DNA of 64,000 bases, taken from assembly GCF_900115095.1 (NCBI RefSeq), contig NZ_FOVH01000009.1:1-64000 (forward strand), given 5' to 3'. Positions 51,905 through 60,331 of this stretch are shown here, in pieces. The notes under the pieces were generated by a model. It ran no database searches. It was not told where the DNA came from and saw only the letters and a program-made list of their open reading frames with translations. Position 1 is the stretch's first letter. Each line of letters opens with the position of its first letter. This DNA comes from Actinomadura madurae (GTDB lineage: Bacteria > Actinomycetota > Actinomycetes > Streptosporangiales > Streptosporangiaceae). A program made the translations under genes and the position numbers.

Positions 51905-51928
51905 GGTTAGCTACTTGTGTAGCTAACC
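51905..51928. promoter_or_regulatory. YtrA-type operator palindrome
   Basis: GGTTAGCTAC-TTGT-GTAGCTAACC is a perfect 10-bp inverted repeat 22-45 bp upstream of the GntR start. It is the obvious binding site for the dimeric repressor. The AT content (TTAGCTA) also provides a -10-like element. Confidence 0.8.
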
Positions 51929-52039
51929 ATGCAATCTTGCGCCGCGGCCGTCAAGCAGTCGGGCGTCCCGCGACCTCAGTCGGCGGCGGCGCCGGGACCC
52001 GTTTCCCAGGGGCGCGCACGCCTTACCACGATCATGAAG

Positions 52040-55000
52040 CTAATCCGGGTTGCCCGCCTCCGGAGCTTGCGCAGCGCCGCCGAGCGAAAGGCGCTTGGCC
52101 ACATCCAGCCGTACCTCGCCGTAGGGCTGGACATGCTGCCAGAACAGCGGGGTCAGCCCGCGCCGGTCGGCGGGTTTGAGCATGGTGGCCCATTCGGGGT
52201 CGGCCAGGACATCTTGGAGCATCAGGGTGTTGATGTACACGAGCGCGGCCTGCAGAATGCGCAGGCACAACACGCTCATCTCTAGCTCCTCGCGCCGGTT
52301 GGTGGCGATGTCGCCGCCCTTGCCGTAGAAGATGACCGAGTTCGCTCCGTTGGAGGACTCCACCACGTTGAGCCCTTCCTGGATCTCTCGCTGGAGCTCG
52401 CGCAGGCGCAGATAGCGGGCGACGAAGATGGTCTTCTGCGCCCGGCCGACCTCCAGCATGGCCTGGTAGGTGGGATGGGAGGCGGACTCGGTGAAGCGGC
52501 GCAGGATCGCCTCGGTGGAGGCGGTGCCCTGCTTGATCGCGGTGGCGTATTTGATCATCTGGTCGTAGTTCTGTTCGATCAGGTCCCAGCGGATCGGCCG
52601 GGTCATCGCCGGCGTCAGCCGCGGGTACAGGTCGCTTTCGCCGCTCTCGATCCGGTAGAGCTTGACCTTGTTGATCTGCTTGATGCGCGGTAGCAGGTCA
52701 AGGCCCAAGAGCCTGGTCACGCCGAACCCGATTTCGGTCTGGCCATGGGAGTCGACATAGTTTCCCTCGACCTTCATGGTGGTGCCGTGCCGGACCGCGC
52801 CCTCGATCATCGCGTGCACCTCCGAGGCCGAGGCGCGCAGAGTCTGCGAGTGCACCACCATGGACCCGCGCTCGATGTGCCAGTAGATGAGGATGCCGCG
52901 GCCGCCGTACCGCGAATGCCACTCAGTGAAAATATTCTGATCATAGGCGCGCACATGCGTGGAGTCGGAGGCGACCGTGGTCGTCCCCTCGCCCCACAGC
53001 GCCACGTCCCGGGCGGTGAAGGTGGCGTTCGCGATCGCGATCGCGATGTCGGTGGCGACCTGCGGGGTCAGATAGCGGCGCCGGACGTAGCGGATATCGT
53101 CTTCGCTGTGGGCGTGGCCACCGGAGGCCACGGCCCGGATCCCGGTGTTGGTGCCGTACCCGAAGATCGCGAGCATCAGCCGCTCGGCCAGCACCTCGGG
53201 CTTGAGGCTGGAGCCGCCCACCACCGAGGTGACCGCCTTCAGGCAGCCGGTGCGCAGCACCGCCTCCTTGAGCATGTCGATCAGCGGGACCGATCCCCAG
53301 CGCTGGCCCACCTTGTTCTTGATCTTGCGCAGGTTCCGCGGCTCATCCGCCGGGCCGAGCTTCGTCAGCTTGATCGCGCCAGACTTACGTTCGGAGATCG
53401 CCAGCCAGTCCAGCTTCGGCAGCGCGGTGTCGAGCGACTCCAGCTCGGCGCGCATCTCGGCCTTCAACTCGGCGATGAAGTCCTTCGGGTCCAGCGGCTT
53501 GCGCAGCTCGGCGTAGTTCTCCACGCGGCGGGCGACGAAGTCCTTGGGCAGGTCCTCCTCCGGGTCGCGGAAGGAGTGGGCGCCGACCACCCAGATCTCC
53601 TTGCACCGCAGGGCCTCGCGCAGCGCCTGGAAGGTGACGATCCCATACACCATCCGCACCACCCGCCGACGCCCGCGCTTGTCGTCCTTGAACACCAGGT
53701 CCTCCCACTCACCAGCGGTGCCGCGGTGTTCGGGCACCACCTCGCCGCGCGGGTAATAGGTGGTGTTGCCCGCCTTGGCGTGGCGGCGGATCAACTTCAG
53801 CGCCTCGATCACCGGCTGGAAGGCGGTGTTGTTGCTCTTGAACTCCAGGCTGTCCAGCAGCGCGATCAGGCCGCGCCGGTAGTGGTTGGTGTAGGAGGCG
53901 CGCAGCGTGGTCTGCACCGTGGTTCGGTAGGCCGGGCCCTTGGTCTTGAACTCGTGCACCAGATCCCGCAGCGTATGCTCGCCGCCGCTGACAGCCGGGA
54001 AGATGACCTGGCGGACCGAATCGTCGGGCTGGCCGAGCGCGGCGTCGGCGACCTTGAACAGGATGTTCTCCTTGCCGGTCACCCGCTTGAACGCGTTGAT
54101 CAGCTCCTTGGTCACCTTGCTGTCGGCCCGCGCCTTGATTCGGTGCACGGTGGCGATCAGCAGTTCCACCAGCGCGTCGGTGATCTCCCGCTCCCGCTCC
54201 TGGACCAGCGCCGCCAGCAGCAGCACCGTCAGCTCGCGCGGATGCGTGCGCATGTGGGAGGGCGCTTCCACCGCCGCCCGGGCCCGCCAAGCGGCCAGCA
54301 CTTTGGGCGCCACGTCGACGAACAACCCGGGCGGCAGCTCGATCGAGCGCGCCGCCGCCAGCTTGCGGATCTCGGTCATCATCGACTCCAGGCTCACGTT
54401 GCCCGGCGCGGACTTGATCAACGCCAGGAGGCCGGAGTCGACGTCGTCATCGTCCTCGGCAGGTGCCTCACCTATAGGTTCCTGACGGTCACCGGCCCCC
54501 TCGTTCACCGCGCGGCTCGCATCTTCGATGCCGACCAGCGCGTAGATCCGCTGCGTGGTCTCGGGACTCAACCGGGAGGCGATCCGCACCGACCAGGCGA
54601 CCTCCGCGTTGTGCAGGGCCGAGGCCACGATCCGGGAGATCCGTCCAGGCGCCGGCGGTTCGATCCGCTCCTCGCGCAGATGCTTGAGCAACTCCTCCCG
54701 AACCCGTTCAGGCCGCCGCTCGGCGTGCGCGACCTCCTCGGCCAGCCACACCGCCAGCTTCGTTGCGTCCTCGGTCGTACAGGTGCGAAAGCCCAGGTGC
54801 GTACGGATCTGACTGCGGTGGTACTCGATCGTGGAGCCGGACCACTCATAAAAGCCGAGCTCCGAGGCAGGAACCCGGACCTGCTTGGCCACGTGCTCAA
54901 CCACGTCTTCCGGCAGCTCTGAACGGCCGCGCGGGAACCTGCCGTGCTGCGTGTAGAACTTCAGCAAGATCGCGAAGCCGAGTCGCGTGGCGTCGCGCTT

Positions 55001-55081
55001 TCCGGCGATCAGGTCGCGCTCTTCATCCAGGATCGTCCAGTGCTCGACCAACTCGTCGATGTGCATCGGGGGGTGTTTCAT
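52040..55081 (-). CDS. tnpA: Tn3-family transposase
   Basis: A ~1013-residue DDE transposase of normal length for Tn3. The N-terminal region (HIDELVEHWTILDEERDLIA, LGFAILLKFYTQHGRFPRG) is the DUF4158 DNA-binding part that recognises the 38-bp ends. The catalytic domain has Asp in TTTVASDSTHVRAYDQNIF, Asp in GNYVDSHGQTEIGFGVTRLL and the late Glu in NRREELEMSVLCLRILQAAL. The ATG at 55081 lies 44 bp inside the right repeat. The frame is intact, so the element may still be able to move. Confidence 0.93.
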   Translation of the reverse strand: MKHPPMHIDELVEHWTILDEERDLIAGKRDATRLGFAILLKFYTQHGRFPRGRSELPEDVVEHVAKQVRVPASELGFYEWSGSTIEYHRSQIRTHLGFRTCTTEDATKLAVWLAEEVAHAERRPERVREELLKHLREERIEPPAPGRISRIVASALHNAEVAWSVRIASRLSPETTQRIYALVGIEDASRAVNEGAGDRQEPIGEAPAEDDDDVDSGLLALIKSAPGNVSLESMMTEIRKLAAARSIELPPGLFVDVAPKVLAAWRARAAVEAPSHMRTHPRELTVLLLAALVQEREREITDALVELLIATVHRIKARADSKVTKELINAFKRVTGKENILFKVADAALGQPDDSVRQVIFPAVSGGEHTLRDLVHEFKTKGPAYRTTVQTTLRASYTNHYRRGLIALLDSLEFKSNNTAFQPVIEALKLIRRHAKAGNTTYYPRGEVVPEHRGTAGEWEDLVFKDDKRGRRRVVRMVYGIVTFQALREALRCKEIWVVGAHSFRDPEEDLPKDFVARRVENYAELRKPLDPKDFIAELKAEMRAELESLDTALPKLDWLAISERKSGAIKLTKLGPADEPRNLRKIKNKVGQRWGSVPLIDMLKEAVLRTGCLKAVTSVVGGSSLKPEVLAERLMLAIFGYGTNTGIRAVASGGHAHSEDDIRYVRRRYLTPQVATDIAIAIANATFTARDVALWGEGTTTVASDSTHVRAYDQNIFTEWHSRYGGRGILIYWHIERGSMVVHSQTLRASASEVHAMIEGAVRHGTTMKVEGNYVDSHGQTEIGFGVTRLLGLDLLPRIKQINKVKLYRIESGESDLYPRLTPAMTRPIRWDLIEQNYDQMIKYATAIKQGTASTEAILRRFTESASHPTYQAMLEVGRAQKTIFVARYLRLRELQREIQEGLNVVESSNGANSVIFYGKGGDIATNRREELEMSVLCLRILQAALVYINTLMLQDVLADPEWATMLKPADRRGLTPLFWQHVQPYGEVRLDVAKRLSLGGAAQAPEAGNPD

Positions 55082-55124
55082 GACCACCCAGCATTGACCA
55101 GGCAAGTTACAGCAAGATCAACGC

Positions 55125-55161
55125 CGTTTGGGGCTCATGACACGTTTCTTACCGGCACCCC
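55125..55161 (-). repeat. Tn3 right terminal inverted repeat
   Basis: Complement of the left repeat with one mismatch; read outward-to-inward on the minus strand it begins GGGGTGCCGGTAAGAAACGT. The 5-mer CACCT follows at 55162-55166. Confidence 0.92.
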
Positions 55162-55308
55162 CACCTCGGCGTCTGCGGGAAACTCCGCGATCATCGCGGG
55201 AGGTGGGTTCAGCTGCGCGCTGGCGTGGCGCACGGCCGTCTCAGCGAGTGCGACGAACTAAGCCACCGCCTGTCGGTCGTCGGACGAGATCTCGACCGAC
55301 GTTGTCAT
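55162..55308 (-). pseudogene. Unknown small gene, 5' part, split by the Tn3 transposon
   Basis: From ATG 55308 the minus strand reads MTTSVEISSDDRQAVA, then TAG (55260-55258), then FVALAETAVRHASAQLNPPP and AMIAEFPADAEVP up to the transposon end. The continuation is left of 48083. The amber codon and the later frame difference show that the gene is dead apart from the insertion. From 55309 to 55568 no gene is seen. Confidence 0.4.
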
Positions 55309-55568
55309 CCTCGGCGGGCCGGTGCTGCGGGGCTGGCAGGCAGCGGCGGAAGGCTGGCGCGCTCCGCGGCCCTCCACTTCATTTCGAGGTGGTCATAGAA
55401 GGCGTTCTCACCATCGTCCTCGGTGAATCGAGGCCGAGGTCCGCGTTGCTCGACGGGGAGGTGGGACGTCCGGCGCGGAGCTCAGCTCGTTCCTTGTCGG
55501 GCCGTCGCAGATCTAGCTGGGCATCTGTGGCGTCATCAGTCGCCCTTCCCCTCAAGTGGGGTGGGTGC

Positions 55569-56753
55569 CTATGGAAGCCCTTCTGTGGGGGGCTCTGCAC
55601 GTTGTTCGGCGGCGGCAGCGCGCTCGCGTTGCGCGGCGACTTCGGCGTGTGCGGCGGCGAGTTCCTTGCGCAGGGCGGCTAGCGTGACGGTGGTCTGCTG
55701 GTTTTCGGTTTCGGCTCGTGTGGCGCGGTCGCGGGCCGCGTCGGCCTCCGCGCGGGCGGTGCGCTCGGCCTCCTGGGCGACGGCTGCGGCGGAGCGCTCG
55801 TGCTCGGCCTGGGTCAGGGCGGCCTGCCGTTCACGATCTAGTTCGTCGCGTTCGGTGCGTAGCGCGGCAAGCTGGTCGCGGGTCTCGGCCAGGGCACCTT
55901 CGGTCCGAGCCGCGCGAGCGGCGGCCTCCTCCGCGGTGGCGCGGGCGGTGGCAAGCTCGTTGCGCGTGGTTTCGAGTTGCGTGGTCAGGTCGCGGATCGT
56001 CTCAGTGTCGGTGACGTGCTGCCGGTCGAGCTCGGCCTGTGCAGCGCGGGCCGCATCGCGGTCAGCGGATGCCTGACGCAGTTCCTGGGTGATGGTGCGG
56101 AGCCGGTCACGGGCGTCCTCGCCGGCCTGAACCGCCAGTCGGGTCTCTCGCTCGGCGGCTTGGCGGGCCTGTTCGGCCTGCTGGGCGAGGCGCTCTGCGG
56201 CGGTGGCGCGTTCGTCGGCACGCTCTTGCCCGGCGGCCGCCTGGTCGGCGGCGGTGCGGGCTTCGTCGGCCTCGGTTCGCGCGGCTTCGGCGGCGCGCTC
56301 GGCGGCCTGTTGCTCTCGAACAGCCTGCCTGGCCCGTTGTTCCAGGGAGGCGTTGCGTGTGGCGATGGTGCTCTGGAGTTCCTCCAGCGTGGTGGCGAGG
56401 CGCTCATCGCGGGCTGCGGCGTCGGTCAACCGCCCGCTCAGTTCCGTCAGTGCGACTGCGTGTGCGCGCCGGGCGGCGGCCTCCTCACCGGCCGCTGCGA
56501 TGAGGGTGGTCAACGGCTGCTCGATGGCGATGCCGGTTTCGGTGCCGCGGGCTCGGCGGGCGGCCTCCCTGCAGTCGATCCCGCCGGGACCGTGGCCGCG
56601 TGCGTGATACTCGCGCGGCCGCCCGGTGGCCTTCGGTGGCGGCAGTGGACCGAGGCAGTGCAGGCAGCGGCCGTGTGGCGCGGCCGGATCGGGAACCGCA
56701 GGGTCGGCCACGCCTGAGCCGCCGTCCGTCGGTTCCGCGTCGACGTCGGTCAT
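55569..56753 (-). CDS. Long coiled-coil protein with Cys/His-containing N-terminus
   Basis: A 394-residue protein. Residues ~28-70 (GRCLHCLGPLPPPKATGRPR, then HARGHGPGGIDCREAARRARG) contain C-x-x-C plus a spaced His and Cys, a possible zinc-binding recognition module. Residues ~85-390 are an almost uninterrupted Ala/Glu/Arg/Gln-rich coiled coil (ERAAEAARTEADEARTAADQ pattern). The shape resembles KfrA-like proteins of plasmids and integrative elements. It diverges from a tyrosine recombinase across an AT-rich, palindrome-bearing gap, so a role in maintenance or control of a mobile element is likely. GGAGG precedes the ATG. Confidence 0.65.
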   Translation of the reverse strand: MTDVDAEPTDGGSGVADPAVPDPAAPHGRCLHCLGPLPPPKATGRPREYHARGHGPGGIDCREAARRARGTETGIAIEQPLTTLIAAAGEEAAARRAHAVALTELSGRLTDAAARDERLATTLEELQSTIATRNASLEQRARQAVREQQAAERAAEAARTEADEARTAADQAAAGQERADERATAAERLAQQAEQARQAAERETRLAVQAGEDARDRLRTITQELRQASADRDAARAAQAELDRQHVTDTETIRDLTTQLETTRNELATARATAEEAAARAARTEGALAETRDQLAALRTERDELDRERQAALTQAEHERSAAAVAQEAERTARAEADAARDRATRAETENQQTTVTLAALRKELAAAHAEVAAQRERAAAAEQRAEPPTEGLP

Positions 56754-57106
56754 TTCGCACCTCCGGTCACCCGACAGAGGGCGGCAGGCGCGGCGGCCGC
56801 GGCCAGCACTTCACCGGTTCCGAGCGCTACGGCAGCGGAGTGACTGGGGGAGTGGGCGGGGCGGTCACCGCGTGCGGAAGGTCGAGCATCCACGGCCACA
56901 GACATGATCATGATCGCCATCCTAGCGTTTCGCGGTCCGGAAAACCCAGAAACGCGAAACAGTTTTGCGGATTTATCGATGACGAAAATCTCTCGGTTTC
57001 GTAGGGAAGTATTAGAAGTTCTTCCCTACCTTGATGATCATGCCTGGGTAGGATCGGCTGTCGAGCGGCCGTCGGCGACGGCCTTGCCCGATGGGAGCAC
57101 TGCTAC
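56754..57106. promoter_or_regulatory. AT-rich regulatory/attachment-like region between coiled-coil gene and recombinase
   Basis: About 350 bp without a gene and clearly lower in GC around 56900-57035. It holds three structured signals: inverted repeat GTTTCGCG (56927-56934)/CGCGAAAC (56953-56960); inverted repeat GTAGGGAAG (57001-57009)/CTTCCCTAC (57021-57029); and two copies of ATGATCATG (56904-56912, 57034-57042). It could be a shared promoter with operators, a recombinase site, or both. Confidence 0.55.
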
Positions 57107-58447
57107 ATGACGCCTACCGACCACCCCGCGACCGAGTCGGCGGCCGACGCCGATGTCCCAGCGCTCGGTCGCACACCGGCCATCTCCAGGTGGGCGACGC
57201 CGCCGATCGAGGCCGGGGAATTGGGCGAATCGAGCGCGCGCGCCGCGTACCAGGACGCTTCGACCGTGCTGAGCGGTGTGCCGGTGCGGGCACCCCGACC
57301 GGCCGCCGTACCGGCTCCCGAGACCGAGGCCGATCTCGACGCCACCGGCCAAGCCGGCGACGAGGCCGCGCACTGGAACCAGCTCGACCGGACGCTGTCG
57401 GCGGGCGCCACCGAGCGAATCGAACGGTCGCTCGCGGCCGGAACCCGAGCGGTGTACGCGCGCGAGTGGGCAGCGTTCGCGCGCTGGTGCTGGCTGACCG
57501 GCCGCACCACGCTGCCGGCCAGCGCCCAAACCCTGGCGTCCTACCTCGACCACCTCACCCGGACACCGACCAGCCGCGGCACCCCGCCAGCGCCCGGCAC
57601 CCTGAACAAGGTGCTGGGTGCCCTGCAGGGTGTACACAAGGCCGCCGGGCACTCAGTCGACGTGCGGCTGGCCCGCAGCGTCCTCAAGGATTACGCGCGC
57701 GAGCGCAGCGCCGCCGGGCACCGGCCTCGTCGCTCGGCACCGATCACCGCCCAACGGGTCCTGCCGCTGCTGGTGCACGCGACACTGGACGCGGTCACCA
57801 CCCCCCGACTGGCCGACCGGATCAGCCCGCTGCGCGCACAGCAGACCATCGTGTCCCTGGTACTGGGGCTGGTGCTGGGCGGTCGCGCCAGCGAGATGGC
57901 CGCCCTGGACATCGCAGACGTCACCTTCACCGCAGACTGGATGAGCGTCACCATCCGTGCCTCCAAGACCGACCAGAACGCCGGTGGCTCGGTCCAGCAC
58001 GTCCAACGGGGCAAGCATGTGGAGACCTGCCCGGTCCGCCTCACACAGGCATGGATCGACACCTTGGCCGCACAGGGCGTCACCGCCGGGCCGTTGATCC
58101 GAGCGGTGGACCAGTACGACCGGCTGTCGGGCACGCCGGGCTACGCCGCCCGCGCCTCCACCGACGGCCGGGTCGGCAAGAACTACCTCACTGACCTGGT
58201 CCGCGACGCGGTAGCCCGCGCCAACGCCGACGCGGTAGCCCGCGGCCGCAAGCCCCCACTTGGCGACCCGCGCGCCTACTCCGCCCACGGGCTCCGCGCG
58301 GGCCTGGCCACCAGCGCCGGCGAGGCCAACATCCCACCGACCACCATCGCCGACCGTGGCCGCTGGAAGACGCTGCTGATGGTGATGCAGTACTGGCGCG
58401 ACGGCGCAGCGCTGGCCCGCCAACTGGAGGCCGAGATCGGCCTGTAG
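57107..58447 (+). CDS. Tyrosine recombinase/integrase
   Basis: A 446-residue recombinase with an unusual ~95-residue polar N-terminal extension, then the SAM-like domain (RSLAAGTRAVYAREWAAFAR, LPASAQTLASYLDHLTRTP) and the catalytic domain: Arg in LVLGGRASEMAALDIADV, Lys in RASKTDQNAGG, HGLRAGLATSAG, a Trp/Arg variant at the second His position (ADRGRWKTLLMVMQYWRDG) and the nucleophile Tyr. This variant resembles plasmid and phage integrases of actinobacteria. It diverges from the coiled-coil gene. No tRNA or att duplication is found next to it. Confidence 0.85.
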   Translation: MTPTDHPATESAADADVPALGRTPAISRWATPPIEAGELGESSARAAYQDASTVLSGVPVRAPRPAAVPAPETEADLDATGQAGDEAAHWNQLDRTLSAGATERIERSLAAGTRAVYAREWAAFARWCWLTGRTTLPASAQTLASYLDHLTRTPTSRGTPPAPGTLNKVLGALQGVHKAAGHSVDVRLARSVLKDYARERSAAGHRPRRSAPITAQRVLPLLVHATLDAVTTPRLADRISPLRAQQTIVSLVLGLVLGGRASEMAALDIADVTFTADWMSVTIRASKTDQNAGGSVQHVQRGKHVETCPVRLTQAWIDTLAAQGVTAGPLIRAVDQYDRLSGTPGYAARASTDGRVGKNYLTDLVRDAVARANADAVARGRKPPLGDPRAYSAHGLRAGLATSAGEANIPPTTIADRGRWKTLLMVMQYWRDGAALARQLEAEIGL

Positions 58448-58683
58448 CCGTAAGACTCGTTGCCCACCCGTTCGCTGCCATTGACGTCGCGGCAGCGCCA
58501 CGTGACCACCCAGGAGGACACGACAGCATGCGCTTCCAACTGAGGAATAACCCCAGAGTTCCCTGAGCCGCCTCCAGCCTCTGTAGTCCCTGGACCAGGG
58601 CTTCCTCTGCGGATCTATGCCTGTTCTGGTATCTGAAATGACTTCAGGATTTCTGAAGGTCCATCGTTCCTCGTGTTCGTCTT

Positions 58684-59030
58684 GTGACGATAGTGAAGGC
58701 GAGGAGGCCGGGGTTGACGCTGGCGGTGGTGCAGGACTTACGAGTCGCGCGTGCTCCGACGACTGCGGAGGATCTGAAGGCGCTGGAGACCGACGTCCTC
58801 GCGGGGTTCGTGCTCGCGCGGGCGGCGGCAGGTTTGTCGGACGGGACGATCTCCTCGGACGTGGTGCACCTGGAGCAGGTGCGGGCCTGGTTCGGGCGGC
58901 CTTTGTGGGAGATGGAGCCCGCCGACGCCGACGTCTACTTCGGCAAGGTGCTGCGCGCCACGGCGAAGGGCACGCGATTGTCCCGGGCCCAGGCGCTGAA
59001 GACGTTCTTCCTGTTCCTCCCTGTTAACTG
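58684..59030 (+). pseudogene. First recombinase of a trio, N-terminal domain only
   Basis: From GTG 58684 the frame gives LAGFVLARAAAGLSDGTISS, DVVHLEQVRAWFGRPLWEME and LSRAQALKTFFLFL, the core-binding domain of an actinobacterial tyrosine recombinase. The catalytic domain has been deleted, and unrelated sequence (PVNCPSSGSPTRHRP) follows at ~59025. It directly precedes two further recombinase genes in the same direction. The 58448-58683 gap shows no gene, only a short CTGAA/TTCAG repeat (58636-58650). Confidence 0.7.
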
Positions 59031-59086
59031 CCCCTCATCTGGATCACCGACCCGGCATAGGCCGCGGTCTGCTGAGAGGGTGAGGC

Positions 59087-60288
59087 GTGGTCGAGGACGT
59101 ACGGCGTGCGTTGGAGGAGGGGCGGGCGACGGTACCCTTGGTGGGGGCGGTCGTTGCCGGGGAGAGCGTGCAGTTACCGTTCCTCGTGGTGGACGAGGGC
59201 AGCGAGGAACTCGGGCCGGTGAGCGCCTACCTGCGGGATCTGATGCTCGGGGATGCCAGCCCGTTGACGTGCCGGAGCTATGCGTTTGATCTTCTGCGGT
59301 GGCACCGGCTGCTGTGGTTCCTCCACCTGGACTGGGAGAAGGTGACCGAGGCCGAGGTCGCGACGATGGTCGGCTGGCTGCGTACGGCCCGGAACCCGCA
59401 GCGAGAACGCAAGCGGCCGGGTGCGGCTCCAGCGGGATCGGTGAATTTGAAGACGGGCAAGCCGTCGCTGCGGGCCGGGTACGCGCCGAGCACGATCAAT
59501 CACGTGCTCACCGTCGTCCATGGCTTCTACTCCTTCCACGGCCGTTTCGGGGCTGGCCCGGTGGTGAACCCGGTACCGGTCTCGGCGCAGCGTCGGCAGG
59601 TGCTGGCGCACCGCAGCCCACTGGAACCGGTGCAGCTGGTTCGCCGGGCCCGGTTGCGGCAGCGGGTGCCGCAGCAGACGCCGCGAGCGATCCCGGACGA
59701 CCACTTGGACGAGTTGTTCGCCGCGATGGGCTGTGATCGCGATCGGGCGCTGCTGGAGTTCTACGTCAGCTCAGGGCACGAGCGAGTGAGCTTCTGGGCC
59801 TGACCTTGGAGAACATCGACTGGGGCGGCCAGCTGATCTACGTCGTCTCCAAGGGCACCCGGCTTCGCCAGCCGATCCCGGCCTCCCCGAACGCATTCCG
59901 CTACTTGGGCCTCTACTTGGCGGCAGACGGGCTGTCGACGCCTGGGCAGCCGATCTGGCGGACCCGCCGCGGTGAGCAGCGGCCGATGACGTACTGGGCG
60001 ATGAGGCGGGTGCTGCAGCGGGCCAACGAGCGGTTGGGCACCAACTGGACGCTGCACGACGCCCGCCATACGGCCGCCACCAGGATGGCCGGCGACGAGC
60101 GCCTGACGCTGGCCGAGGTGCAGACCATCCTTCGCCACGCTCACCTGGACACCACGGGGCACTACCTGGTGGCCCGGATCGAGGACATGCACGACAAGTT
60201 GCACGAGCACTACACCCGGCCTCGCCCGCAACGTTCCTACCCGGCCGGTTACGACCCCGACGACATCAAGGTGGTCTTCGGTAGCTGA
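59087..60288 (+). pseudogene. Second recombinase of the trio, single frameshift
   Basis: GTG 59087 opens MVEDVRRALEEGRATVPLVG; the SAM-like domain follows (SPLTCRSYAFDLLRWHRLLW, GYAPSTINHVLTVVHGFYSF) and the catalytic domain begins DRDRALLEFYVSSG. One missing G in the GGG at 59774-59776 shifts the frame; restored, it reads ARASELLGLTLENIDWGGQL and on to TLHDARHTAATRMAGDERLT, ILRHAHLDTTGHYLVARIED. The R, HxxR, H and Y residues are all present across the two frames (~400 residues), so this is a recently broken gene or a sequencing error. Confidence 0.8.
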
Positions 60289-60331
60289 ACCGACCACGGC
60301 CGCGGAGGCACCTGGTGAAGCCACGAGGCTG

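Larger units (their letters stand above)
48083..55161. mobile_element. Complete Tn3-family transposon (7.08 kb) with regulator-ABC transporter cargo
   Basis: The element is bounded by 37-bp inverted repeats, GGGGTGCCGGTAAGAA... at 48083-48119 and its complement at 55125-55161, differing at one position. GGGG-starting ends of 37-38 bp are typical of the Tn3 family. The flanking 5-mers are TACCT (48078-48082) and CACCT (55162-55166), a near-duplication (4/5). Inside, in order: tyrosine recombinase (+), unassigned DNA, small membrane protein (-), ABC permease, ABC ATPase and GntR regulator (-), and Tn3 transposase (-) beside the right end. No serine resolvase is seen, so the tyrosine recombinase is the likely cointegrate resolution enzyme. 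Confidence 0.88.

Noticed and set aside
57107..58447. tRNA gene as integration target next to the integrase
   Set aside because: Visual search of 56754-57106 and 58448-58683 shows no cloverleaf-like sequence or CCA end.
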